Made by a program: the position numbers and the translations under genes
In this document: piece by piece, positions 6,095 to 12,480 of the stretch
Position numbering within the stretch: position 1 is the stretch's first letter
Layout: the number at the start of each line of letters is the position of its first letter
Source: CAZQGJ01 sp964592905
GTDB lineage: Bacteria > Patescibacteriota > UBA1384 > CAYGGE01
Assembly (NCBI GenBank): GCA_964592905.1
Contig: CAZQGJ010000025.1
Coordinates: 1-12,560, forward strand
Length of the DNA: 12,560 bases
Direction: 5' to 3'
The notes under the pieces: generated by a model
The model's database searches: none
Seen by the model: the letters and a program-made list of their open reading frames with translations, nothing else
Told to the model about the DNA's origin: nothing

Positions 6095-6352
6095 TAAAAA
6101 ACCCCCAACTAACGTGTAGTAGGGGGTTTTGTGCTTGGCGGCGCCCTCACCTGGGACATCGATGTCCAAAAGATAAGGGGGCCGTACGATATTGTTTCTG
6201 TGGCGGATGTAACCTTTCATCCGCGTGCTACTCTTGCGTTAGCTCAGTAGCCGTATTAATAAAGTTGCGACTAAGTGCCGTCGCTCCGTGCCAAACGGAA
6301 CATGTGTTCCTCCCAGTCGGCTCGTTCGCAACAGTGCAAACGAACGACTGAT
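6095..6352 (-). ncRNA. Candidate structured RNA B, about 255 nt, family unknown
   Basis: A near-consensus promoter (6359-6387) and a strong U-tract terminator (6098-6130) define this - strand unit. It begins with a long hairpin (6314-6350: CAGTCG/CGACTG plus an 8-bp inner stem, 14 bp in all, 6-base loop). Further stems are GCGGATG with CATCCGC (6203-6209/6218-6224) and a perfect 14-base palindrome GGACATCGATGTCC (6154-6167). A 10-codon frame (6271-6303, MFRLARSDGT) sits five bases after GGGAGG and could be a short leader peptide. A 42-codon frame from 6207 runs through the terminator and is probably chance. I see no tmRNA, RNase P or SRP signature. The family is unknown. Confidence 0.6.
6098..6130 (-). 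terminator. Strong terminator of RNA B
   Basis: CCCCC pairs with GGGGG (6102-6106/6122-6126), extended inward by three pairs beyond one U-U mismatch, with flanking As and Ts adding further pairs. On the - strand it is followed by an uninterrupted run of Ts (6095-6101). It could also stop + strand transcripts (four Ts). Confidence 0.9.
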
Positions 6353-6358
6353 AAAAAC

Positions 6359-6387
6359 ACTATAGTATAAGTAGTTAAATTTGTCAA
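6359..6387 (-). promoter_or_regulatory. Near-consensus promoter of RNA B
   Basis: On the - strand: TTGACA (6382-6387, perfect), 17 bp, TATAGT (6359-6364). Expected start about 6352. Its -35 is only four bases from the -35 of the divergent ftsK promoter. Confidence 0.85.
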
Positions 6388-6391
6388 GGGT

Positions 6392-6420
6392 TTGCTCATC
6401 TACTGGTGGCTTGCTAAGAT
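6392..6420 (+). promoter_or_regulatory. Promoter of the ftsK operon
   Basis: TTGCTC (6392-6397), 17 bp, TAAGAT (6415-6420) with a TGC just before it, an extended -10. Expected start about 6427, giving a short leader that just contains the ribosome-binding site AAAGGAG at 6433-6439. Confidence 0.6.
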
Positions 6421-6442
6421 AGTTCTGTAACTAAAGGAGAGC

Positions 6443-8548
6443 ATGCCGCGACGCAAAAAGAAGCCCAGTCTAGCCACCGTGCCAGCCTTATTTTGGCAAG
6501 TTAACCCTGAAACTTGGCGTGAAACTGCCTCGATAATCCTCTTATTATCAGGTTTATTGCTACTATTAGCCAGTCTCAATCTGGCTGGTAACTTTGGTCT
6601 AGCTTTAGCCGGCTTACTCCGCTCTGCCTTTGGTTGGCTTGGCTATCTAATGCCACCAATCATGATCGTTTTAGGTGGCGGTCTCCTGCTTAAAAAGCTG
6701 CAACTCAAGACCTTTCAAGTCATCGGTATCGTTATTGCCATCTTTAGCGTGCCAACTATCTTCTATCCGCATGGCGGTTACTTTGGGGCTGTCTTTGGCT
6801 CCGGACTACGAGAGGCGGTTGGTCCGATCGGTGGCGTCCTGGTATCTATTGCCACCAGTCTTATCGCCTTGCTCCTAGCGGCCAATACTTCAATCTCTGC
6901 CTTACGCGACCTGCTCAACGAACCGACCGATGACGAGGCCGACGATCCCAAGGTCAAGATTAATCAATCTGGCGTGCCGGTGGTCGAGATTGCCAAGCGT
7001 GGACTGGCTGGGCTCAAGTTTAAGAATCGCAAGCCATCTCAGGCTCCCGTTATGCAAACGCCCAAGATCGTCCCGGTGCAAGCGACTAAAACCAAGGATC
7101 GCAACTGGACACTACCGAGCGTTGAGCTCTTGGACATCTCTTCAACCAGACCTGACGGCGGTAATGTTAAGAAAAATGTCCTCTCGATTGAAAAAGCCCT
7201 CAAAGATTTTGGCATTGCCGTCACGATGGGCGAGGTCAATATTGGCCCAACTGTCACTCAATACACCCTCAAACCGGCCGAAGGAGTCAAGCTTAATCAG
7301 ATTACAGCTCGTAGTAACGATTTAGCGCTGGCGCTGGCGGCTCATCCAATTCGTGTCGAGGCACCGATCCCGGGCAAAGCGGCGGTCGGTATCGAGATAC
7401 CTAACAAGGTCAAGGCGATCGTCTCTCTCCGAGAGATTCTCGAATCTGATGCCTTTAAGAAAGAGCGCAGTAGTCTGACTTTGGCGCTAGGTCGCGATGT
7501 CGCCGGTCAACCGATCTCGGTTGATTTGGCCAAAGCGCCGCATCTATTGATCGCGGGAGCGACTGGTTCGGGTAAATCGGTGGGCATCAATGCGGTTATA
7601 CTCTCGTTGCTCTACCAAAACTCACCGGCCGATTTGCGCTTGATCTTGGTTGACCCGAAGCGCGTCGAGTTCGCTCTTTATAGCGATATTCCTCATCTGT
7701 TATCCCCAATTATTGTCGAGTCCGACAAGACGGTCAATGCGCTCAAATGGGCCGTGGCCGAGATGGAACGACGCTACAAGGTCTTAGCCGAGCAGCATAA
7801 ACGCAATATTGCTGAGTACAATCAAGGCAATCCGTCGGAGCATCTACCTTATATCGTCATTGTCATCGATGAATTGGCCGATTTAATGGCGCAGGCGGCC
7901 AACGAAGTCGAAGGTGCTATCGTTCGTTTGGCTCAAATGGCCCGTGCGGTAGGTATCCATCTGTTAGTCGCAACGCAACGGCCAAGTGTTGATGTCATCA
8001 CTGGGTTAATTAAGGCTAATATCACCTCGCGTATTGCCTACGCCGTGGCTAGTCAGATAGACTCGAGAACCATTATCGATCAGGGTGGTGCCGAACGCTT
8101 ACTCGGTAACGGTGATATGCTTTATCTCGGCAACGACTTAGGCGAACCGCGCCGTATTCAGGGCGTCTTTATCGCTAGTAAAGAGGTCGAGGCAGTCTGT
8201 AACTTCCTCCGACAGGCCGGACAGGCTGATTACGATCAACAGATTCTGGCCTTTAAATCTAATACCAGCGGCGGTCGCGGCAGTAGTAGCGGTGAAGCCA
8301 ACGATGTTGATGACGATCTTTATAACGATGCCAAGCAACTAGTTATTCAGGCTGGCAAGGGCTCGGCCTCGTTGTTGCAACGTCGACTTAGAGTTGGTTA
8401 CGCCAGAGCCGCCCGACTCTTGGATCTACTCGAGGAACAGGGTGTGATCGGCGCGGCTGACGGGGCAAAACCGCGAGAAGTTTTAGTTGACCGTATGAAT
8501 TATAATCAACCGGCTGAAATTAACGATGAATCAGAACTCTACCGCTAA
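6443..8548 (+). CDS. ftsK: DNA translocase FtsK/SpoIIIE
   Basis: FtsK pumps chromosomal DNA across the division septum. The 701-aa protein has a basic start (MPRRKKKP), four hydrophobic helices at about 29-48, 65-84, 91-107 and 127-147, a short charged linker to about 230, the motor domain with Walker A at 372-379 (GATGSGKS, Lys378) and Walker B ending in Asp476-Glu477 (VIVIDELADLM), and a C-terminal winged-helix gamma domain from about 630 (LLQRRLRVGYARAARLLDLLEEQG) that reads polar DNA motifs. All parts are present; the linker is short compared with E. coli FtsK and closer to SpoIIIE size. AAAGGAG just before the ATG fixes the start. The downstream gene begins 23 bp before this stop, so the two are one operon. 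Confidence 0.97.
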   Translation: MPRRKKKPSLATVPALFWQVNPETWRETASIILLLSGLLLLLASLNLAGNFGLALAGLLRSAFGWLGYLMPPIMIVLGGGLLLKKLQLKTFQVIGIVIAIFSVPTIFYPHGGYFGAVFGSGLREAVGPIGGVLVSIATSLIALLLAANTSISALRDLLNEPTDDEADDPKVKINQSGVPVVEIAKRGLAGLKFKNRKPSQAPVMQTPKIVPVQATKTKDRNWTLPSVELLDISSTRPDGGNVKKNVLSIEKALKDFGIAVTMGEVNIGPTVTQYTLKPAEGVKLNQITARSNDLALALAAHPIRVEAPIPGKAAVGIEIPNKVKAIVSLREILESDAFKKERSSLTLALGRDVAGQPISVDLAKAPHLLIAGATGSGKSVGINAVILSLLYQNSPADLRLILVDPKRVEFALYSDIPHLLSPIIVESDKTVNALKWAVAEMERRYKVLAEQHKRNIAEYNQGNPSEHLPYIVIVIDELADLMAQAANEVEGAIVRLAQMARAVGIHLLVATQRPSVDVITGLIKANITSRIAYAVASQIDSRTIIDQGGAERLLGNGDMLYLGNDLGEPRRIQGVFIASKEVEAVCNFLRQAGQADYDQQILAFKSNTSGGRGSSSGEANDVDDDLYNDAKQLVIQAGKGSASLLQRRLRVGYARAARLLDLLEEQGVIGAADGAKPREVLVDRMNYNQPAEINDESELYR

Positions 8549-10634
8549 TATTGCTTGGCTCGATGACCCGAGTTTAGCTACGGCAGAACTGGCCGAAGAG
8601 GTTTCTGTTCTAGCAAAATTGGCTCGACAGGGAGCGCCAATCCCGCCAACCTTGGTTCTAACTAATGAGATTTGGCAAGAGCTCAATCAACAGCCAAGAC
8701 TGAAAACGCTTCACCAACGGCTGTTTGCCGACTTCGACTGGAGTAAATCAGCGCAAACGCCACAGCTCAATCAGGCGATTCAACGCTACGCAGATTATTT
8801 AACACAACAATGCCTGGCTGCTTCTCGACGCACTAAGCTCCTAGGTTTACTCAAAGAGTTTACCGAGCTTAATCCCGAGTTTGGTCACGGTTGGCTTATC
8901 AAGACCTTCGCTGGCTCGACCGCCTTGCCCTTGAGTCAAATTGGACCGATCAATAAAGCCAGTCAGTTACTGTCGGCAATTATCGAGGCCTACGCCAAGT
9001 CGTTGCAGCCAGCCCTTTTTCAACTCAACCAACCGATAGAGCTAACTCTGATTATCCAACCGGTTCTGCCTTTGATAGCTAGTGGGCGGATCGCTCTTAA
9101 ACAAGATCAGCTGATTATCGAGGCTCTCAGTGGCGAGTTGGCGCCTTGGCTGAATCATGAGCTAGCCACTGATCAATATATTTTTGATGCCGAGAGTGGC
9201 CAGACGATCTCAATCAGCGTTACCGATCAGCCTTGGCAACTCAGCCTCAAGGGTGAAAATCTTGTTCATCAGAAGCTATCGACTATCTTGAGTCGACAGG
9301 CGAAGCTTGATCAGGTTGCAGCCCAAGAGTTAATCGGGCTTTGGCGCCTAACTAATCAAAAAGAGCTCTACTTCGGGCGTGATCGCCATCACAAGTTCTG
9401 GTTTCTAATGTCTGGCCTCGGCGCTAGCGCTAGATTGAGTGATAAATCCGATCGCCGCTTGAGCTCGACTGCGTCAACTCCAGCTCTTCTCAAAGGAGCT
9501 AGTTTGAATCCTCAGAAGGTCAGCGGACTAGCCAGAGTTATTCGCCGGCCAGATCAACTGTCTACAGTTGAACCGGGTGAGATCTTGATTATGAATCGGT
9601 GCTATCTTGGCCTTCGAGACCGGTTAACTGACTTTAAAGGCATAGTTATCGAGGGTCCGATTGCCAGTCCGAGTCTGCGACAGGAGTTAATCAAATCTGG
9701 TTTGCCGGTACTGTATGGAGCGAATCAAGCGACGCATTTAATTAAAAGCGGACAGTTAATTACGCTAGATAGTTATAGCGGAGAGCTTTTAGCCGGTAAG
9801 TCGCGCCAGGATAATCAGAATGTTCAGGCCTCAGTTCAAAGCGTTCAACAGTATACGCCGCTGGCCACGCGCCTGTTGGGGCTGGTCAGTTCGAGTCATC
9901 TCAGCGCTGTCTTGACTGCTAAAGATGTCGCCATCGATGGCTTGGTACTGCGGCTAGATTCGAACTATGAGCCGACAACTCGCCTGCAACAGTTAATAGA
10001 ATTGAGTGAGCTCTGGCACGGTCAACCGCTTTATTATCAGCTTAACTTTAGTGGCCTAGCTATCGAGGCATTACGGGCAGAGTTTCGCTTGATTAAGACA
10101 GCGAGAGATAATAGTCGCGCTAATAATTTGCATCTGATTATTGCCTTTCCCGGCGATGCCGAGAGTCTGAGCCGTATTTTAACTATTTTTGATCAAGTTG
10201 GCTTAGCCGAAAACGAACATCACGACCTATGCTTGGCGGCCACCACGCCCTCGGCCCTGCTTTTGGCTGAACGAAGTTTAGCTAATCAACAGATCAGCCA
10301 GGTGATGTTAGAGTTCGAATCGGTCGAACGGTTGATACTGGGACAGGCCGAGACCAACGAATATAATAATCAACCTTTGAACGAGGCAGTTGCCTTGGCC
10401 CTCGAACATTTTATCGATGTCGGCCGCGGTCAACAAAAGGGGACACTGGTGAAGCTTGAACGTCTCTTAGATCGCCTAGACTTAGCCAAGCTCTTGATTG
10501 AGCTAGGGGCCGAGAGCTTAGTCCTACCACTAACGGAGATACCGCCAGCCAGACAGCTGTTGGCTAGTCTTGAACAGCAGTTTTTGTTAGAGCAGGCACG
10601 ACAAACCTTTAAAGCTGTAAATACCGTCAAATAG
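8526..10634 (+). CDS. PEP synthase-like protein, probable catalytically dead pseudoenzyme
   Basis: The 702-aa product follows the layout of phosphoenolpyruvate synthase/pyruvate phosphate dikinase. Residues about 1-300 resemble the ATP-grasp half (VLAKLARQGAPIPPTLVLT is the family's N-terminal signature; later LIIEALSGELAPWL). Residues about 325-432 resemble the swivelling phosphohistidine domain (SGLARVI, PGEILIM, GIVIEG, SGLPVLYG, GQLITLDSYSGEL). Residues about 455-695 resemble the PEP-binding barrel (AEFRLIKTAR, TTPSALLLAE, LLIELGAESLVLP). Catalytic residues are gone: the His of G-G-x-T-S-H-A aligns with Ser383 in GPIASPSL; the Glu of V-E-T-P is Thr573; GTNDLTQ and the Cys of C-G-E are not recognisable; the DIEWA and QARP motifs of the ATP half are absent. 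It is full length with an intact frame, so it is conserved as a protein rather than decaying. Its start overlaps ftsK by 23 bp with no clear ribosome-binding site. The role is unknown; regulatory, scaffold or ligand-binding are guesses. Confidence 0.82.
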   Translation: MNQNSTANIAWLDDPSLATAELAEEVSVLAKLARQGAPIPPTLVLTNEIWQELNQQPRLKTLHQRLFADFDWSKSAQTPQLNQAIQRYADYLTQQCLAASRRTKLLGLLKEFTELNPEFGHGWLIKTFAGSTALPLSQIGPINKASQLLSAIIEAYAKSLQPALFQLNQPIELTLIIQPVLPLIASGRIALKQDQLIIEALSGELAPWLNHELATDQYIFDAESGQTISISVTDQPWQLSLKGENLVHQKLSTILSRQAKLDQVAAQELIGLWRLTNQKELYFGRDRHHKFWFLMSGLGASARLSDKSDRRLSSTASTPALLKGASLNPQKVSGLARVIRRPDQLSTVEPGEILIMNRCYLGLRDRLTDFKGIVIEGPIASPSLRQELIKSGLPVLYGANQATHLIKSGQLITLDSYSGELLAGKSRQDNQNVQASVQSVQQYTPLATRLLGLVSSSHLSAVLTAKDVAIDGLVLRLDSNYEPTTRLQQLIELSELWHGQPLYYQLNFSGLAIEALRAEFRLIKTARDNSRANNLHLIIAFPGDAESLSRILTIFDQVGLAENEHHDLCLAATTPSALLLAERSLANQQISQVMLEFESVERLILGQAETNEYNNQPLNEAVALALEHFIDVGRGQQKGTLVKLERLLDRLDLAKLLIELGAESLVLPLTEIPPARQLLASLEQQFLLEQARQTFKAVNTVK

Positions 10635-10664
10635 TTGACCGAGGTCTATTTCTGTCAGCGTCTA

Positions 10665-10693
10665 TTGACATTTATTTGTTGATCTGATATATT
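10665..10693 (+). promoter_or_regulatory. Near-consensus promoter of the 144-aa membrane protein
   Basis: TTGACA (10665-10670, perfect), 17 bp, TATATT (10688-10693). Expected start about 10700. It lies 31 bp after the stop of the PEP synthase-like gene; no terminator is seen between them, so read-through from ftsK is possible as well. Confidence 0.88.
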
Positions 10694-10720
10694 GTCTCTA
10701 CTCCAAAGGAGGGAGTCAAG

Positions 10721-11155
10721 ATGCATGCTCTGCTCTTGTCTTTAGTGTTGGTAGTGGGAGGAGCAATCTCCCCACTGCTCGGAACGGCGTTGTTAGCTAC
10801 TGTAGTAGTATTACAGTTTGCCATCGTCGGCCTGCGAGTCAGTCGCAACAAGCCATTCAGCAACCGGACGCAGGCAGTAGCAACTACTGTCTTTAGTCAG
10901 GCGGTCTGTTTGACAACTGCAGGTCTGGCCTTGGTGCTGATGATCCCGTTGCTTTCCGCTCTGCCGACCACAACCGGCAATCGAGACGGATTGTCAGATC
11001 AAATATTGGCAGTGATGCTCTCTGTCATCGTGGCTCACTGGTATTATTACGGAACTAGCACGATGCAAGAGATGCTGAGTGGTTCGGAATGGCAATATGC
11101 CAGCCCGAACAGTGAGGAGTCTCCCGCTAGAGCACGCAATAAGCTTGCCAGTTAA
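10721..11155 (+). CDS. Four-helix membrane protein, function unknown
   Basis: The 144-aa protein has hydrophobic segments at about 4-19, 20-40, 55-81 and 93-112, then a polar tail rich in Ser, Glu and Arg. The first two segments are nearly continuous. No family is recognised. AAAGGAGG at 10705-10712, eight bases before the ATG, is the strongest ribosome-binding site in the window and, with the near-consensus promoter, suggests high expression. It stands alone between its own promoter and two hairpins. An alternative is an integral-membrane accessory of an envelope system, but nothing nearby supports a specific role. Confidence 0.78.
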   Translation: MHALLLSLVLVVGGAISPLLGTALLATVVVLQFAIVGLRVSRNKPFSNRTQAVATTVFSQAVCLTTAGLALVLMIPLLSALPTTTGNRDGLSDQILAVMLSVIVAHWYYYGTSTMQEMLSGSEWQYASPNSEESPARARNKLAS

Positions 11156-11175
11156 ACGCTGGCGCACAACTTTAC

Positions 11176-11200
11176 GCCCCCGACCGATATGGTCGGGGGC
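11176..11200 (+). terminator. Terminator hairpin after the 144-aa gene
   Basis: A perfect 10-bp GC-rich stem (GCCCCCGACC with GGTCGGGGGC) closes a 5-base loop, 20 bases after the stop. The following tract is GACTTGTTTATATA, only moderately T-rich. Confidence 0.78.
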
Positions 11201-11217
11201 GACTTGTTTATATATGG

Positions 11218-11251
11218 AAAGCCGCCAGTCGAATGCTCAACTGGCGGCTTT
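11218..11251. terminator. Second hairpin, bidirectional terminator between convergent genes
   Basis: A perfect 12-bp stem (AAAGCCGCCAGT with ACTGGCGGCTTT) with a 10-base loop lies eight bases from the end of the - strand gene at 11259. It is followed by TTTT on the + strand side and TTTCC on the - strand side, so it can serve both genes. Confidence 0.82.
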
Positions 11252-11258
11252 TGGGTGA

Positions 11259-11849
11259 TCACGGGACGAAGGGCTTCATCTCGAATTCGATCCAGAAAGA
11301 CGGGGTCTCGTGCACGTGCACGATGACCTCGACCATGCCCAACGGGCGGAAGGCGATGCATCGCACCCCCTCCGCCTGGGCCGCGCAGATGCTCGGAACG
11401 GCCTCGGGCAGGAGGAGGATGCTATCCTCGACTGACCGAACCACCGCAAGCACCTGCTCCGGGGTCATTCTCCCGGATAACACGCTTGCCTCTGGGCAGG
11501 AGGCGATGGGAGCCCGAAGGACGAAGGGCACATAGCCCTCAAGCCATTCCTCGAAAGGCGAGAAGTTGACGGTTCCCTGATTCGTGAAATCTGCCCGGAG
11601 CCATGCTCCGTTACGGTTCACGAGGACGGGAATACCCGTCTTTGCCGCCATAGCCGGGACCGGATCGGGTGACCCGAGCACCAGAAACTGAATGTTCAGT
11701 TCCTGGCACTCTTGAGCAATCATGTCACCGGTGAGGCCGGTGATTCCGCGCGTCACGACCCTCTCTGGCAGCGATCGCTTGAGTAGTTCGGTCTGTTCGG
11801 TGCTTAAGACGCACCGCAACAATCCAACATTGACAGTGACAGTCGACAT
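11259..11849 (-). CDS. 196-aa soluble protein, family not recognised
   Basis: The product (MSTVTVNVGLLRCVLSTEQ...) has no signal peptide or membrane helix. Predicted alternation of short hydrophobic strands and helices (FLVLGSPDPV, IPVLVNR, SILLLPEAV, CIAFRPLGMVEVIVHVHE) suggests an alpha/beta cytosolic protein. The segment TGLTGDMIAQECQELNIQFL followed by strand, loop and KTGIPVLV looks Rossmann-like, but I see no definite nucleotide-binding motif. Four Cys are scattered (13, 48 and others), not paired as a metal site. GGAG six bases before the ATG supports the start. Codon use is richer in GC third positions than the large genes around it, similar to the small genes at 5084-5678, which may mean a shared history; that is inference. 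No function is assigned. Confidence 0.75.
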   Translation of the reverse strand: MSTVTVNVGLLRCVLSTEQTELLKRSLPERVVTRGITGLTGDMIAQECQELNIQFLVLGSPDPVPAMAAKTGIPVLVNRNGAWLRADFTNQGTVNFSPFEEWLEGYVPFVLRAPIASCPEASVLSGRMTPEQVLAVVRSVEDSILLLPEAVPSICAAQAEGVRCIAFRPLGMVEVIVHVHETPSFWIEFEMKPFVP

Positions 11850-11902
11850 TTCATTCTCCAGATCTTGCGATCGAGAGTGGCCCGAAAAGTTTCGGACATC
11901 TA

Positions 11903-11931
11903 CTTATAGCAAACTATTTGCGATTTGTCAA
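11903..11931 (-). promoter_or_regulatory. Near-consensus promoter of the 196-aa gene
   Basis: On the - strand: TTGACA (11926-11931, perfect), 17 bp, TATAAG (11903-11908), with TTTGC just before the -10 as in the promoter at 5734-5762. Expected start about 11896. The 47-nt leader holds a small CCGAA/TTCGG hairpin and the GGAG ribosome-binding site. Confidence 0.87.
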
Positions 11932-11954
11932 GTCTCGATGATGGGCTTATGACC

Positions 11955-11983
11955 TTAACAATCAAGCATTAACCTGTTAAGAT
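11955..11983 (+). promoter_or_regulatory. Promoter of tRNA-Ser
   Basis: TTAACA (11955-11960), 17 bp, TAAGAT (11978-11983). Expected start about 11990, almost at the first base of the tRNA, so the 5' trailer would be only one or two bases long. It is divergent from the promoter at 11903-11931. Confidence 0.7.
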
Positions 11984-11991
11984 GCGTTCAG

Positions 11992-12081
11992 GGAGAGTTC
12001 GCCTAGCGGCCTATGGCGCCTGCTTGGAAAGCAGGTTTTCGTGCAAACGAATCCAGGGTTCGAATCCCTGACTCTCCGCCA
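11992..12081 (+). tRNA. tRNA-Ser, anticodon GGA
   Basis: A 90-nt class II tRNA. The acceptor arm is GGAGAGT (11992-11998) with ACTCTCC (12071-12077). The anticodon stem CCTGC/GCAGG holds the loop TTGGAAA with anticodon GGA at 12026-12028, which reads UCC and UCU. The long variable arm pairs TTCG with CGAA, as expected for serine. The T arm is CAGGG-TTCGAAT-CCCTG. The discriminator is G and CCA (12079-12081) is encoded. It has its own promoter and terminator. Confidence 0.97.
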
Positions 12082-12115
12082 ATTTTCACTTTTGTGAAAA
12101 TTGGCGGTGTTTTTT
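12076..12115 (+). terminator. Terminator overlapping the tRNA-Ser 3' end
   Basis: A perfect 14-bp stem (12076-12089 with 12094-12107) and a TTTT loop are followed by TGTTTTTTG. The first six bases of the 5' arm are the last two acceptor bases, the discriminator and the CCA of the tRNA, so the hairpin and the mature acceptor stem cannot form together. Confidence 0.95.
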
Positions 12116-12167
12116 GATCGATGTTCGAACTTTTTTTGAGGAAAATCCTGAAAACTAATTTGGACTC

Positions 12168-12260
12168 GGTGGGGCAAACTATTTTTCTGGGGGAATGGAA
12201 TTGCCCCGCCTCGGCTTTCATCCCGCCCGTAGGAGGGGTCTGGGGAGGAACGCGGGCGGG
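12168..12260. repeat. Two adjacent GC-rich inverted repeats in a gene-free stretch
   Basis: The region 12116-12480 holds no supportable gene. Within it, GGTGGGGCAA (12168-12177) pairs with TTGCCCCGCC (12201-12210; 10 bp with one G-U on the + strand), and CCCGCCCG (12222-12229) pairs with CGGGCGGG (12253-12260), followed by TTTTG and a pyrimidine-rich tract. The G-U pair favours + strand RNA folding. No clear promoter is seen before it, so read-through terminators or an unrecognised RNA are both possible. A smaller ATTTTGC-AAA-GCAAAAT hairpin follows near 12300. Confidence 0.5.
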
Positions 12261-12392
12261 CTTTTGAACCTTTCCTTTTTCGCTCCCGAATTTCGTATTT
12301 TGCAAAGCAAAATGCGCCACCGAAAGAGATGTTACCCTCGACCCACCCAACCCATACGCGGGCAACACCAAGGAACGCCCTATATTTTTTGT

Positions 12393-12421
12393 TTGACTAA
12401 ATGCTAAAAATTTCATATACT
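12393..12421 (+). promoter_or_regulatory. Promoter of the XRE-type regulator
   Basis: TTGACT (12393-12398), 17 bp, TATACT (12416-12421). Expected start about 12428, giving a leader of about 53 nt that contains the palindrome at 12447-12464. Confidence 0.75.
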
Positions 12422-12446
12422 AACTATTGATAAGTGATGATTTTAA

Positions 12447-12464
12447 TACCATACAATTATGGTA
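12447..12464. promoter_or_regulatory. Candidate operator palindrome upstream of the XRE gene
   Basis: TACCATA and TATGGTA form a perfect 7-bp inverted repeat around CAAT. Its size and dyad symmetry suit a dimeric helix-turn-helix repressor, and it lies between the promoter and the start of the XRE gene, which suggests autoregulation. As RNA it could also form a small hairpin. Confidence 0.5.
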
Positions 12465-12480
12465 GTAATACTATACTAAT

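Noticed and set aside
6079..6207. 42-codon - strand frame (MKGYIRHRN...) in RNA B
   Set aside because: It runs through the terminator stem and U-tract to its stop, so an mRNA ending at the terminator would lack the stop; the upstream ribosome-binding site is poor.
5795..6352. Assignment of RNA A or B to 6S, tmRNA, RNase P or SRP RNA
   Set aside because: Sizes would allow 6S or SRP, but the tRNA-like end of tmRNA, the conserved cores of RNase P and the SRP tetraloop region are not seen, and RNA A folds as several hairpins rather than a 6S rod.
11977..12177. 66-codon - strand frame across tRNA-Ser
   Set aside because: Antisense of the tRNA (RVRDSNPGF-type false peptide); no ribosome-binding site.
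12003..12416. 137-codon - strand frame across tRNA-Ser
   Set aside because: Its C-terminal end (SGIRTLDSF...) is the well-known false translation of the antisense of a serine tRNA, and the rest covers the terminator and GC-rich repeats.
12081..12480. Attachment-site repeat of the tRNA-Ser 3' end
   Set aside because: No second copy of the T-arm or acceptor sequence is present to the right within the window.
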